The notes below the pieces were generated by a model. The model had not been told where the DNA came from. It did not search any database and was given only the letters and a program-made list of their open reading frames with translations. A stretch of 64,000 nucleotides of DNA from Gottschalkia acidurici 9a (GTDB taxonomy: Bacteria; Bacillota; Clostridia; Tissierellales; Gottschalkiaceae), in NCBI RefSeq assembly GCF_000299355.1, contig NC_018664.1, positions 2,278,380 through 2,342,379 of the forward strand, in the 5' to 3' direction. Numbering within the stretch: position 1 is the stretch's first letter; every line of letters begins with the position of its first letter. The position numbers were made by a program, and so were the translations under genes. This document shows, in pieces, positions 26,560-36,114 of this stretch.

Positions 26560-28008
26560 ATGAGTATACTTTCTTTTCTACTTTTAATACTTGTAATCTT
26601 AAATATAGCTTCTGCGTTAATTTTAATATTTCTTGAGAGAAAAGACCCCGCTGCTACTTGGGCTTGGTTAATGGTATTAACTTTAATTCCTGTTCTTGGT
26701 TTTGTTCTTTATCTTCTTTTAGGTCAAAACCTAAGAAGACAAAAAATATTTGATACAAAAACTAAAGACGATAAAATTGTCCATAAAATTGTTATTAGTC
26801 AGCTCGAAGATCTTCAAAATTGTGAATCTGATTATACCAATTGTAACTATGATTTAAATCATCAGGATACTATTAAGATGCATTTAATAGGTAGCCAATC
26901 TGTTTTTTCCCGAAATAATGATGTGACAATTTTTACTGATGGAAAAGATAAGTTTAATCAATTAATCACTGATATTGAAAATGCTGAAGACCATATTCAT
27001 ATATTATATTATATAATAAAAAATGATGATTTAAGTAACATAGTATTAAATGCATTAATAAAAAAGGCTAGACAAGGTGTTAAGGTTAGACTTCTATATG
27101 ACAGTTTAGGAAGTAGAAGTATATCAAAGAAATTGCTTAAAGAACTTAAAGAAGCTGGTGGAAGCTCTGTATCCTTCTTTCCATCAAAAATACCTTATCT
27201 TAGTCTAAGAATAAACTATAGGAATCACAGAAAGTTAGCAATCATTGACGGTAAGTGTGGATATATAGGAGGATTTAATATTGGAAATGAATATCTTGGT
27301 CTCGACAAAAAGTTTGGATACTGGAGAGATAACCACCTTAAAATAGTTGGTGATTCTGTTCGTTCTATTCAAATGAGGTTTTTACTAGATTGGAGTCATG
27401 CTTCTCAGGAAAAAATAGAGTACAGAAAAAGATATTATCCTAATTTAGATGTAAAAGGCGATACTGGTATTCAGATAGTTTCTAGTGGTCCAGACTCTGA
27501 AGAAATGTATATTAAAAATGGATATCTTAAGATGATTAACTCTGCTAAAAAAAATATTTATATCCAAACTCCTTACTTTGTTCCAGATGAAAGCTTTTTA
27601 GAAGGTCTAAAAATCGCTTCTTTATCTGGTGTAGATGTAAATATAATGATTCCAGCTAAACCTGATCATCCTTTTGTCCACTGGGCAAGTTACTCTTATA
27701 TAGGTGACTTACTAAGATCTGGAGTTAAAGCATATGCCTATGAAGATGGCTTTCTACATGCTAAGACAGTAATTATTGATGAAGAAGTTGCCTCAGTAGG
27801 AACTGCTAATATAGATATAAGAAGCTTTAAACTTAACTTTGAAGTAAATGCTTTCGTATATGATAAGTCTGTTGCTTCAAGTCTAACAAATTTTTTCAAA
27901 GAAGATCTTAAGGTTTGTGATGAAATTACATTAGAAAAATATAATGCTCGCTCAAACATAGTTAAAATAAAAGAATCTATTTCTAGGCTGCTGTCACCCA
28001 TACTATAA
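26560..28008 (+). CDS. cls: Cardiolipin synthase
   Basis: The membrane enzyme is 482 residues. Two N-terminal helices (residues 1-22 and about 32-55) are followed by two phospholipase-D HKD motifs: NHRKLAIIDGKCGYIGGFN at about residue 222 and HAKTVIIDEEVASVGTANID at about residue 399. It condenses two phosphatidylglycerols to cardiolipin and glycerol. It starts at ATG 26560 after AAGGAG. It is the first of two plus-strand genes in this otherwise minus-strand region and is followed 62 bases later by a metallohydrolase gene. Confidence 0.94.
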   Translation: MSILSFLLLILVILNIASALILIFLERKDPAATWAWLMVLTLIPVLGFVLYLLLGQNLRRQKIFDTKTKDDKIVHKIVISQLEDLQNCESDYTNCNYDLNHQDTIKMHLIGSQSVFSRNNDVTIFTDGKDKFNQLITDIENAEDHIHILYYIIKNDDLSNIVLNALIKKARQGVKVRLLYDSLGSRSISKKLLKELKEAGGSSVSFFPSKIPYLSLRINYRNHRKLAIIDGKCGYIGGFNIGNEYLGLDKKFGYWRDNHLKIVGDSVRSIQMRFLLDWSHASQEKIEYRKRYYPNLDVKGDTGIQIVSSGPDSEEMYIKNGYLKMINSAKKNIYIQTPYFVPDESFLEGLKIASLSGVDVNIMIPAKPDHPFVHWASYSYIGDLLRSGVKAYAYEDGFLHAKTVIIDEEVASVGTANIDIRSFKLNFEVNAFVYDKSVASSLTNFFKEDLKVCDEITLEKYNARSNIVKIKESISRLLSPIL

Positions 28009-28070
28009 TTTATAAAATTACTCTTCCTGGACATAATAAGTTTAATTATTATTAATAGGGAGGTTTTATA

Positions 28071-28868
28071 GTGATAACTGAGTTACTTCATAAAATTTCA
28101 AATATCTCAATGAGGTCACAAAAAATTACTGACGATATAATTCTAATTCGGCTTAAAATAGTAAATGCTTGTATAATAGATACTCCTAAAGGATGGTTCT
28201 TAATAGATACAGGTATGGAAAATGCTGCGGGCTTTATAATTGAGGTTGCAGAAAAACACTTTGGAAAAGGTACTGTCCCAAAAGCTATAATTCTTACTCA
28301 TGGACATTTTGATCATATTGGTTCAATAATCCAGTTAACCAATTATTGGAATGTCCCTGTGTATGCACATAAATTAGAACTTCCGTATTTAATAGGAGAA
28401 AAAGATTATCCTCAGGGCAACCCAGATGCAGGTGGTGGAATAGTGTCTTTGATGTCATCATCATTCCCACACAGTGCTATAGATATAAGTCACCACATTC
28501 ATCCACTTCCGGATGATGGAAGTATTCCAGATATGAACGATTGGCGTTGGATACACACACCAGGTCACTCACCAGGGCATATATCATTATTCAGAGATAG
28601 GGATAGAACCCTTATAGTTGGTGACGCATTCTCTACAGTTCAACAAGAGTCTCTATCTTCTGTATTGTCACAAGATAAGAAGATAAGTGGACCTCCAGCG
28701 TATCTAACCATAGATTGGAAGTCCGCACAAGAATCAGTAAGTAAACTTAAAGATTTATCTCCATCATTAGCAATAACTAGTCATGGTATGCCTATAGAGG
28801 GAAATGAGCTTAATAAGTTCTTAGATCAGTTAGTTAGTAACTTTGAGCAAATAGCTATATTAAAGTAG
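28071..28868 (+). CDS. MBL-fold metallohydrolase
   Basis: The protein is 265 residues from GTG 28071 with GGGAGG upstream. The metal-binding motif THGHFDHIGS (about 74-83) is followed by a second histidine region (WRWIHTPGHSPGHISLF), the aspartate in LIVGDAFSTV, and the last His in ITSHGMPIEG. This is the glyoxalase II-like branch of the metallo-beta-lactamase superfamily. The substrate cannot be read; hydroxyacyl-glutathione is conceivable given gshF nearby, but that is speculation. Confidence 0.85.
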   Translation: MITELLHKISNISMRSQKITDDIILIRLKIVNACIIDTPKGWFLIDTGMENAAGFIIEVAEKHFGKGTVPKAIILTHGHFDHIGSIIQLTNYWNVPVYAHKLELPYLIGEKDYPQGNPDAGGGIVSLMSSSFPHSAIDISHHIHPLPDDGSIPDMNDWRWIHTPGHSPGHISLFRDRDRTLIVGDAFSTVQQESLSSVLSQDKKISGPPAYLTIDWKSAQESVSKLKDLSPSLAITSHGMPIEGNELNKFLDQLVSNFEQIAILK

Positions 28869-28871
28869 ACA

Positions 28872-28922
28872 TAATCGTTAAAATTTCCTAAATAGTTTTT
28901 TGGAAATTTTAACGATTTTTTT
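28872..28922. terminator. Bidirectional terminator
   Basis: AATCGTTAAAATTTCC with GGAAATTTTAACGATT, followed by a T-run on the plus strand and an A-run on its other side. It lies between the convergent MBL and zupT genes. Confidence 0.85.
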
Positions 28923-29745
28923 ATCCTAGTAATACTAAACTTATAGCCATTACAGCCATTCCTCCTATAAGTCCGTATATAGATAAGTGATGTTCCCCAT
29001 ACTTCTCTGATGCAGGTAGTAACTCATCTAAAGATATAAAGACCATAATTCCAGCTACTAACGCGAAGATTATACCAAATATCGTATCATTTAGAAATCT
29101 ATATAATAGTAGATATCCTATGATTGCTCCTAAAGGTTCTGACAACCCTGATAAAAATGAATAGGTAAATGCTTTCTTTCTATCTCCTGTTGCATAGTAT
29201 ATTGGAACAGACACTGCTATACCTTCTGGTATATTATGTATTGCTATAGCTATAGCTATGGGCACGGCTATTGTGGGATCTTTTAATGCTGCTGCAAAAG
29301 TAGCAAGTCCTTCAGGAAAGTTATGTATTCCTATTGCAAGTGCTGACATTATTCCCATTCTCATTAGTCCACTATTTGTGCTTTTAGTTTCCATCTCTTC
29401 TTCAGCTTCTTCTAAATCTTCTACCGTCTGTAAGGAGTGAGGATTTTCTTCCTCTGGTATTACTTTATCTATTAATGCTATTATAAACATTCCCCCAAAG
29501 AATGATATTATAGTAACCCATCCTCCAATACTTTTTCCTAGCTCATTTACTAATGTCATTTGTGCTTGCTGCAGTATTTCAACTAGTGATACATAGATCA
29601 TTACTCCCGCTGAAAAGCCTAGTGATATAGATAAAAACTTAGTATTAGTTTTTTTAGTGAAAAAACCTAATAGACTTCCTATTCCTGTGGATAATCCTGC
29701 AAATAAAGTTAATCCAAATGCAAATAAAACATTTTCTGAAAACAA
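28921..29745 (-). CDS. zupT: ZIP-family metal transporter (ZupT-like)
   Basis: The protein is 274 residues with eight predicted helices. The metal-site motifs HNFPEGLATF and HNIPEGIAVSVPI lie in helices 4 and 5. It has an acidic-rich cytosolic loop (EEENPHSLQTVEDLEEAEEE), and helix 2 starts LGFSAGVMIYVSLVEIL. It imports divalent metals such as Zn2+ or Fe2+ into the cytoplasm. No metal-responsive operator was recognised. Confidence 0.92.
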   Translation of the reverse strand: MFSENVLFAFGLTLFAGLSTGIGSLLGFFTKKTNTKFLSISLGFSAGVMIYVSLVEILQQAQMTLVNELGKSIGGWVTIISFFGGMFIIALIDKVIPEEENPHSLQTVEDLEEAEEEMETKSTNSGLMRMGIMSALAIGIHNFPEGLATFAAALKDPTIAVPIAIAIAIHNIPEGIAVSVPIYYATGDRKKAFTYSFLSGLSEPLGAIIGYLLLYRFLNDTIFGIIFALVAGIMVFISLDELLPASEKYGEHHLSIYGLIGGMAVMAISLVLLG

Positions 29746-29794
29746 AACTGTTACCCCCTTTCTTAAGTAATTAATTTTATTTTATATAATGTAA

Positions 29795-29853
29795 TTAAAA
29801 ATAAATCATGGATATCCTCAGATTTTCATCTGATTTCTGTCCATGATTTATTT
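29795..29853 (-). terminator. Intrinsic terminator after the DUF3298-like lipoprotein gene
   Basis: AAATAAATCATGGA pairs with TCCATGATTTATTT, with an inner pair CAGAT/ATCTG. It lies between the lipoprotein stop and the zupT start. Confidence 0.75.
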
Positions 29854-29868
29854 TAATTGTTAGTAAAA

Positions 29869-30516
29869 CTATCTAAAGAAAGGTTTTATTTCTTTCTCTG
29901 ATACTTTTACCTCTACAGATTCTTTATCATTTGATGGTGTGTGAAAAAATACTATACTGTCATTCTCAAAGTATATATTTGATTTATTGACATCAAACTC
30001 TTTAATTCCTTTTTCTTTTGCTTTTTTATTTAATATATCATTAAGCTGTTTTAATGTTTCCTTATCTTGCTTTATAATAGTATCAAAAGTTATCTTTTCT
30101 CCGCTCTTTGCGTCTATATTTACACTTTCTTTTATATTAACTTTTCCGCCATCTTTCAATTTTCCTTTTCCTTCATAAAGAACACTTAGTATTTGATCAT
30201 CCTGTCTCTTTATTGCAGGCTTAACATCAGCCTCTTTATATGAATTACTATATACATATGGCTCTACAGCTTTACTTAAAGCTAAGTTTGTTTTAGCCGA
30301 AGCTTCAGACTCATCATCCTTTACTTGAGGATATTCAACTTTTAGTTTATCCCTACTAGCTTGTAAAACTTTAGCATCATCTGATAACTTTTCAACTTCT
30401 TTTATATCCACATTTTTTATAATTTGTCCGACATCATCGTTATTACTCTTTTGACATCCTGTAAATGTTAAACTAATTCCTACTAATGATATTAAAAGCA
30501 TATTTTTTATTTTCAT
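29869..30516 (-). CDS. Lipoprotein, DUF4163/DUF3298 (PdaC/RsiV-like) type
   Basis: The protein is 215 residues. The lipoprotein signal ends at SLTFTGCQKS. The body shows the DUF3298-like arrangement: KVEYPQVKDDESEASAKTNLALSKA, VLYEGKGKLKDGGKVNIKESVNIDAKSGEKITFDTII, and YFENDSIVFFH with a basic C-terminus. Related domains occur in lysozyme-binding RsiV and in PdaC; whether this one binds wall glycan is unknown. It appears monocistronic. Confidence 0.65.
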   Translation of the reverse strand: MKIKNMLLISLVGISLTFTGCQKSNNDDVGQIIKNVDIKEVEKLSDDAKVLQASRDKLKVEYPQVKDDESEASAKTNLALSKAVEPYVYSNSYKEADVKPAIKRQDDQILSVLYEGKGKLKDGGKVNIKESVNIDAKSGEKITFDTIIKQDKETLKQLNDILNKKAKEKGIKEFDVNKSNIYFENDSIVFFHTPSNDKESVEVKVSEKEIKPFFR

Positions 30517-30564
30517 TTTGTTTTCTCCTTCTAGTCATTCTACCTTTTTTTTACTATTAATATT

Positions 30565-31539
30565 TTAGTATATTATAGTTATTAAGTCAATGTAGTTAAA
30601 CATGAACAATATAAGATTAATAAATATTTCTTTAACTATAATATCTTGAGCTTCTTCTATACTTACCTCTTTAAACCTTACTTTATCTCTAGACTTAGCC
30701 TGAGCTATCTTTGGTAAATCTGAACTAATTACACAGGCTATTTTAGCATATCCTCCAACAGTCTGTCTATCTGTCATCATTATTATAGGAAAACCGCTAC
30801 TAGTAATTTGTATGGCTCCAAATGCTATACCATCCGATATTATATCAGATCCATCTATAGTCTGAACTTTTTTACCATCTAATCTATAACCCATTCTATC
30901 ATTTTCACTTGTGACTGTGTACTCATTTGATAAAAATGTCTCCATACCCTCATTCGTAAATCTATCCTTTTGTGGACCTAGTATGACTCTTAATTCTATA
31001 CTATCAGTATAGTAGGGTTTGTATCTTTCAATTATCATACGATTTTTTAAGTTTTTTAATTTTTCTTTAGGATTTAATATTTTTAATATATCTCCACTTT
31101 CTAATTTTCTTCCTTTATATCCACCTATATTTCCTTTTAAATAAGTTGATTTACTCCCCATGACTAAAGGTACATCTATTCCACCAGCAAATGAAATATA
31201 GCTTCTACATCCACTTTTTACTGCTCCAAAAGCCAGTACATCACCCTTACTTACATATATACTTTTCCACATTGGAACAGAACTTTTATTTATAGTTGGA
31301 GATAAGTCTCCACCAGTAATAGCTATTACACTATCATCTAATATTTCTATTTTAGGCCCTAGAAGGGTAGTCTCTAAAACAGCATCAAATACTTCATTTC
31401 CTACTAAAATATTTGAAACTCTATGGGAAAAACTATCCATAGCTCCACATAAGGGAACACCGAACTGTTGATATCCTAGTCTTCCTCTATCCTGAACAGT
31501 AGTCAATAGTCCGGGCTTTATAATCTTTATACTAGCCAA
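30565..31539 (-). CDS. pxpC: 5-oxoprolinase subunit PxpC
   Basis: The protein is 324 residues of the biotin-dependent carboxyltransferase (AHS2/KipA) family. It begins IKIIKPGLLTTVQDRGRLGYQQFGVPLCGAMD and continues with GGDLSP, FAGGIDVPLVMGSKSTYLKG, NDRMGYRLDG and SDGIAFGAIQITSSGFPIIMMTDRQTVGGYAKI. With PxpA and PxpB it hydrolyses 5-oxoproline to glutamate using ATP. The likely start is TTG 31539 after AAGGAG. It follows pxpB by 2 bases. Confidence 0.93.
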   Translation of the reverse strand: MASIKIIKPGLLTTVQDRGRLGYQQFGVPLCGAMDSFSHRVSNILVGNEVFDAVLETTLLGPKIEILDDSVIAITGGDLSPTINKSSVPMWKSIYVSKGDVLAFGAVKSGCRSYISFAGGIDVPLVMGSKSTYLKGNIGGYKGRKLESGDILKILNPKEKLKNLKNRMIIERYKPYYTDSIELRVILGPQKDRFTNEGMETFLSNEYTVTSENDRMGYRLDGKKVQTIDGSDIISDGIAFGAIQITSSGFPIIMMTDRQTVGGYAKIACVISSDLPKIAQAKSRDKVRFKEVSIEEAQDIIVKEIFINLILFMFNYIDLITIIY

Positions 31540-31541
31540 GC

Positions 31542-32270
31542 TTATTCACTCCTTTTTAAGTACGTGTTACATGTATATATGTCATTGTTTACTTTGTGTT
31601 CTATATAGCTATATTCTTCTTTACTAATTTCTACAAATCTAATATAGTTTCCTGGCTTTAGTAAGATAGGATCTACCCTATAAGGATTATAAAGCTTTAC
31701 AGGTGTTCTTCCTATCAGGTTCCATCCTCCTGGGCTCTCTATAGGATATATACCTGTTTGTTTTCCTGCAATTCCTACTGACCCTGCATTAATCTTTATT
31801 CTAGGTGTTTCTATTCTAGGCGTTGTTAACCTCTCATCCATCCCCCCTAGATAAGGAAATCCTGGTGTAAACCCTAGCATATATATAAGATATTCTCTAG
31901 AAGTATGAATTTTTATGACTTCTTGAATAGTTAATTTATTAAATTTAGCCACTTTTTCTATATCCGAACCATAGATATCACCATACACAGTTGGTATCTC
32001 TATGACTAAACTATCTTTTAATTCTTGTTTACTAGAATTATTCTCTATATTTCTTAATTGCGAAACTAGTATATCATATTTTATTTTAAATGGATTATAG
32101 TAAACTAGTATAGATCTATATGTTGGTACCACTTCCTCGATTCCATTTATATTACTACTTTCAATTAAATTCTTCATATTCATTACTTTTTTATTTATCT
32201 CTTCCAATATCATATCTCCGAACTCTATTGTTAGACCCCTATCACCTGAATATAGATATTTAGTAGTCAT
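31542..32270 (-). CDS. pxpB: 5-oxoprolinase subunit PxpB
   Basis: The protein is 242 residues of the AHS1/KipI family. It shows SGDRGLTIEFGDMI, VPTYRSILVYYNP, IPTVYGDIYGSDIEKVA, YLIYMLGFTPGFPYLGGMD, INAGSVGIAGKQTGIYPIESPGGWNLIGRT and ILLKPGNYIRF. It binds PxpC in the 5-oxoprolinase complex. The start ATG 32270 follows GAAAGG. It is separated from pxpA by the C_GCAxxG_C_C gene. Confidence 0.93.
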   Translation of the reverse strand: MTTKYLYSGDRGLTIEFGDMILEEINKKVMNMKNLIESSNINGIEEVVPTYRSILVYYNPFKIKYDILVSQLRNIENNSSKQELKDSLVIEIPTVYGDIYGSDIEKVAKFNKLTIQEVIKIHTSREYLIYMLGFTPGFPYLGGMDERLTTPRIETPRIKINAGSVGIAGKQTGIYPIESPGGWNLIGRTPVKLYNPYRVDPILLKPGNYIRFVEISKEEYSYIEHKVNNDIYTCNTYLKRSE

Positions 32271-32427
32271 GCTTAGTGTCCTTTCTTTAAATATTAGATT
32301 TTTTCATTTTTCAATATTACTTCTAAAATTTCTACTGAATCTTTAACAAATTTAGGACATATATTTACAAATATATTATTATTTAATGCATACTGAAACC
32401 CCTGTTCTGTGCTTAAATCATGACTTA

Positions 32428-32739
32428 TTAACTCTTTACAGATAGTTGTATTATTAATATATTTAAATTTATTTTTAAGTTGCCTTGAGCATTAAATACT
32501 AACTCTTCTAAATTACTATTACCTGAATTATTTTGTTTAAGTTTAAATTCTAACACCATTAGTGCTCCCATCACAGCACCACAAGTTCCACCTTTAGCCA
32601 TCCCTGCACCATATTCACAAGAAATCTTTATAGCAGTTTTTCTATCTAGTCCTATTTCTTCATCAAAGGCTGATAAAACAGCTTGTGCACAATTATACCC
32701 TTCATTAAATAATTCAAGTGCTATATCTGATTTCCTCAT
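32428..32739 (-). CDS. C_GCAxxG_C_C family protein, C-terminus shifted out of frame
   Basis: The first 80 residues are a normal C_GCAxxG_C_C (probable redox-active) protein: ALELFNEGYNCAQAVLSAF, ISCEYGAGMAKGGTCGAVMGALMVL. After GNLK the frame drifts and stops at 32428. One base back (at the A5 run near 32475) the true tail continues to 32294, with TTICKELISHDLST, NIFVNICPKFVKDSVEIL and the two missing conserved cysteines. So the full gene is 32294-32739 with a one-base deletion, real or a reading error. The family function is not established; its place inside the pxp operon is unusual. Confidence 0.7.
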   Translation of the reverse strand: MRKSDIALELFNEGYNCAQAVLSAFDEEIGLDRKTAIKISCEYGAGMAKGGTCGAVMGALMVLEFKLKQNNSGNSNLEELVFNAQGNLKINLNILIIQLSVKS

Positions 32740-32793
32740 TTAATCCTCTCCTAGATTATAGTCAAAATAAGTATTGTATATTGAATAGTAAAG

Positions 32794-33579
32794 TCATATA
32801 AATTCTGACATATTAACTACTTCTATACCTTCATACTCTAGGTTTTTTCTAATATTTTTTGCAAACTCGACAGCTTTAGGATTATCTCCATGTACGCATA
32901 TAGTATCTGCTTCTATATCTATATATTCTCCAGTTATTGATTTAACTCGTCCTTTTTTCACCATTTCAATAGTTCTTTCTATGGCTAATTCTAAGTTCTC
33001 TATGATTGATCCTTCTACACTTCTATATACTAACGTTCCATCTCTATTATATGCTCTGTCTGCAAACACCTCATTAGCAACTTTAAGTCCAATCTTTTTT
33101 CCTGCTTCTATTAGTTCACTATTGGCTAGTCCTACAAGTACTATCGCTTTATCTACTTCATATACTGCTTCGGCTATAGCCTGAGATAAATCTTTATCTT
33201 TTGATGCCATATTATACATGGAACCATGAGGCTTTAAGTGTTGTACTTTTTCTCCACTATTTCTTGATAACGCCATTAGAGCGCCTAGCTGATACTTTAT
33301 ATAGGCCTTTAGTTCATGCTTTGTAATTGACATATCTCGTCTTCCAAATCCCATCAAATCCATAAATCCTGGATGAGCTCCTATTTTTACTCCTGATTTT
33401 TTAGATATTTCAATAGTCTTCTCCATAGTTATTGGATCTCCTGCATGCCATCCACATGCTATGTTAGCTGAAGTTATATACTTAACTATCTCCTCGTCCA
33501 ATCCTATTTTATATATGCCGAAGCTTTCACCTATATCACTATTCAGATCTACTTTTTTCATAATTATATTCATCCTCAT
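32794..33579 (-). CDS. pxpA: 5-oxoprolinase subunit PxpA (LamB/YcsF family)
   Basis: The protein is 255-261 residues. It shows [87 protein letters not shown] and [17 protein letters not shown]. It is the ring-opening subunit for 5-oxoproline. The family start is probably ATG 33561 (MKKVDLNSD), though GAGGATG fits the upstream ATGs less well. First gene of pxpA-C_GCAxxG-pxpB-pxpC; glutathione made by GshF is one source of 5-oxoproline. Confidence 0.92.
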   Translation of the reverse strand: MRMNIIMKKVDLNSDIGESFGIYKIGLDEEIVKYITSANIACGWHAGDPITMEKTIEISKKSGVKIGAHPGFMDLMGFGRRDMSITKHELKAYIKYQLGALMALSRNSGEKVQHLKPHGSMYNMASKDKDLSQAIAEAVYEVDKAIVLVGLANSELIEAGKKIGLKVANEVFADRAYNRDGTLVYRSVEGSIIENLELAIERTIEMVKKGRVKSITGEYIDIEADTICVHGDNPKAVEFAKNIRKNLEYEGIEVVNMSEFI

Positions 33580-34350
33580 ATAGTATCTTTAGAATAATTT
33601 TTCACAAACTTTTCATGTATACATTTTATCATAAAATTCATTTCACTACATATATTCTTCGTATATATAATTATTTAATATATAATTTATCGTTAACTTA
33701 TCATTAATCATTATCAATTCTTAACAATTGAAGCTTTTATACTAATGTACTATTTTGTTAAAATCAGGGACATTTTTTATTGAATGAGGAACTATTAGAA
33801 TATCTTATATCTTTTATATCAAGAAATTACATATTGAATTGTAAAGTTTTTTATATATTATATTTTTCTAATAAAATGAAGTTGCACACAACTTGAGTAA
33901 GTAGATAAGGCCAATCTACTAATAAAAAGTGGAGGTTTTTTTTATGGTATCATAGAGATAGATGTGCTTCAAGTGTAATACTATGCTTTTATATTGGTTC
34001 TTCTGCTTATATTAAGACCTTATGGAATTATTAGAGAAAAGTGTGTTATTCTTAACATCTTTGAATCAATTATTATGGTAGGTTTTATGGAGGTTTTAGT
34101 AAAAGTTATTCTAAACAATTACTATATAATTAGAAGATTCATTACCTTGTTGAGCATAGCAAACAATTTTAGACTTATTCTTTAAGTTTGTTTAACTTTC
34201 AAAAATAATTTATAAATTTCTTTCACTATGCTCATACAAGTATATTTAAGTAAATATGAATAGTAGCTTTGCTTTTATACTATAACTTTTTTAATAGTAT
34301 GGGGTACATCTGTAGGTTCTAGACACTAGTTATAATACTCTGATAATTTT
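33580..34350. other. 770-base gap with decayed sequence only
   Basis: A hairpin (AGTAGAT-AAGGCCA-ATCTACT) is followed by a GTGGAGG site and an ATG at about 33943, but that frame stops after three codons. The longer plus frame at 33994-34185 has no recognisable similarity. It looks like the remains of a plus-strand gene with its leader. I could not name the gene or match the hairpin to a riboswitch. Confidence 0.4.
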
Positions 34351-34899
34351 TTAGAAGTTTTTAGGCTTACATATTATTTCGTGAATTTTAGTATCTAAAA
34401 TACTTGCAGCATGAGATGGTGTTATTATAACTGCTGTATCAGCCCCTCTAGCACTTCCTCCTATAGCTATTATCTTTTCACCAAAAGGGATTAATCCGCT
34501 GTCTAAGGCCATTATAGAAACTTCTACACTCACTTTTAAGCCTTCTCCTAGCATTCTTAATGAATTAGCCATTATCTCTATTGGATATAGTCCTGAGTAT
34601 CTTGAACTTATTCCTCTTTCTGCTCCACTTAAAACATGTGTAGTAGTTAAAACTTTAAAGCCCTTGCGAATCAGATCTGCTCTCTTTTCATCAGACATTT
34701 CAATTTTACCTCTTCCTATAAAACCATATGAGTGAGTTACACAAACAATATTAAGATCTTTAATATCATCTATAAAATCACATGTATATCCTGTACAAGA
34801 TGCAATTACAATATTTCTTATTCTTTCCTGCTTAGCTCTTTGTAAAGCCAAGTTTATAGTTTCCCTTGTATTTGTTTTTCCTTTTTCGTTAAAATACAT
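34351..34899 (-). CDS. Pyruvate kinase alpha/beta (C-terminal) domain protein
   Basis: The protein is 182 residues and corresponds to the free-standing pyruvate kinase C-terminal-like domain: KGKTNTRETINLALQRAKQERIRNIVIASCTGYT at the start, then LTTTHVLSGAERGI, PIEIMANSLRMLGEGLKVSVEVSIMALDSGLIPFGEKIIAIGGSARGADTAVI. No kinase barrel is present. It is common as a stand-alone protein in anaerobes; its ligand is not known. It starts at ATG 34899 after AGGAG. Confidence 0.8.
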   Translation of the reverse strand: MYFNEKGKTNTRETINLALQRAKQERIRNIVIASCTGYTCDFIDDIKDLNIVCVTHSYGFIGRGKIEMSDEKRADLIRKGFKVLTTTHVLSGAERGISSRYSGLYPIEIMANSLRMLGEGLKVSVEVSIMALDSGLIPFGEKIIAIGGSARGADTAVIITPSHAASILDTKIHEIICKPKNF

Positions 34900-34979
34900 T
34901 TATATCTCTCCTTTAATAAAATAAATGCATACCTATGTGTCTATTTTATCACATAATGTATGCATTTTATATTATTAAA

Positions 34980-35579
34980 CTATTTAAATACCTTGAGTCT
35001 TTCTTCTATCGGCATAAATTCTTTTTCTCCTGCTTGTTCAGTAAACCTTCCAAAAGGCATTTGAGATATTAACTCCCAACTTTCTGGAATGTTCCATTCT
35101 TTTTTTACTTCATCTTTTATAAGTTCATTATAATGTTGTAATGATGCTCCTAGTCCTTCAACTGCCAAGGATGTCCATATGACAAATTGATTCATTCCTG
35201 ACCCTTGTTGAGACCAGTCTGGAAAGTTATGCTTATAAGTAGGAAACTGTTCCTGAAGTGATTTTACTATGCTAATATCTTCAAAAAATAAAATTGTACC
35301 GTATCCATTTTTAAAAGAATTTATCTTTTTTTCTGTAGGAGAAAACTTTTCTTCTGGAACTATTTTTCTTAATGATTCTTTTACTATATCCCATAATTTA
35401 TCATGATGATCTCTAAATAGAACAACGACTCTTGCAGTTTGGGAATTAAATGCTGAAGGCGTATGAAGTATTGCATTCTCTATTATCTCTAGTATTCTTT
35501 CATCAGAAACGGTTGATTCTTTGATAAGCTCACGTATTGATCTTCTATCTTTTACAGCTTTATAAAAATCTTTTGACAT
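34980..35579 (-). CDS. Nitroreductase family protein
   Basis: The protein is 199 residues from ATG 35579 (AAGGA upstream). It has the FMN-binding nitroreductase pattern: KAVKDRRSIRELIKES, ILEIIENAILHTPSAFNSQTARVVVLF, GMNQFVIWTSLAVEGLGASLQHYNEL, and PFGRFTEQAGEKEFMPIEERLKVF at the end. Substrates of this subgroup (YdjA/HBN1-like) are not predictable. Monocistronic. Confidence 0.88.
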   Translation of the reverse strand: MSKDFYKAVKDRRSIRELIKESTVSDERILEIIENAILHTPSAFNSQTARVVVLFRDHHDKLWDIVKESLRKIVPEEKFSPTEKKINSFKNGYGTILFFEDISIVKSLQEQFPTYKHNFPDWSQQGSGMNQFVIWTSLAVEGLGASLQHYNELIKDEVKKEWNIPESWELISQMPFGRFTEQAGEKEFMPIEERLKVFK

Positions 35580-35647
35580 ATAAGACACCATCCTTTTTTA
35601 AGTATATACTAGTTGTAATTATACCCTGCTAAGTTTATGTTACTCTT

Positions 35648-36109
35648 TTATACTATTTTATTATTTAGTTTATCTTTATACATATTTCTATCAGCTTCTT
35701 TAAATACTTTACTAACTTGTCCTAAAGAGTGTTCAGAATAAGAGAAGCCAATAGATATTTTTATTGGGATCTTAGGCTCACTTTTATTATATCTATTAAT
35801 TTGACTTTTTAGATTACTTATCTTTGCTTCAACTTCCCTACATCCTAGATTATCTAAAATAACTGAAAATTCATCTCCACCAATTCTAAATACTGAACAC
35901 CTTTTAAAACTCTTCTCAATAATTTTACCAGATTCTTTAATTAATTGATCTCCTCGTTTATGTCCTAATTCATCATTTATTTCTTTCAAATTATCTAAGT
36001 CACAAACTAAAATTCCTATTTTAGTATTTATGACATTATTTAATCTTTTTACTTCTTTCTCAAAATATGCTCTGTTAAAAAGTCCTGTTAATGTGTCATG
36101 ATAACTCAT
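35648..36109 (-). CDS. GGDEF (diguanylate cyclase) domain, 3' half of a frameshifted gene
   Basis: The fragment is 153 residues with a complete GGDEF domain: SYHDTLTGLFNRAYFEKEV, ILVCDLDNLKEINDELGHKRGDQLI, the active-site RIGGDEFSVIL, and ISIGFSYS. It would make cyclic di-GMP. Just upstream, reading in this frame gives LIYMSYHDTLTG, the usual linker after a PAS domain, so the PAS gene at 36115-36822 and this one were a single gene of about 390 codons. A single base is missing at GAAGAAAATTAA near 36120. Confidence 0.85.
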   Translation of the reverse strand: MSYHDTLTGLFNRAYFEKEVKRLNNVINTKIGILVCDLDNLKEINDELGHKRGDQLIKESGKIIEKSFKRCSVFRIGGDEFSVILDNLGCREVEAKISNLKSQINRYNKSEPKIPIKISIGFSYSEHSLGQVSKVFKEADRNMYKDKLNNKIV

Positions 36110-36114
36110 ATATA

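Noticed and set aside
33994..34185. 63-codon plus-strand frame
   Set aside because: No ribosome site of note and no family similarity; it lies in a decayed gap.
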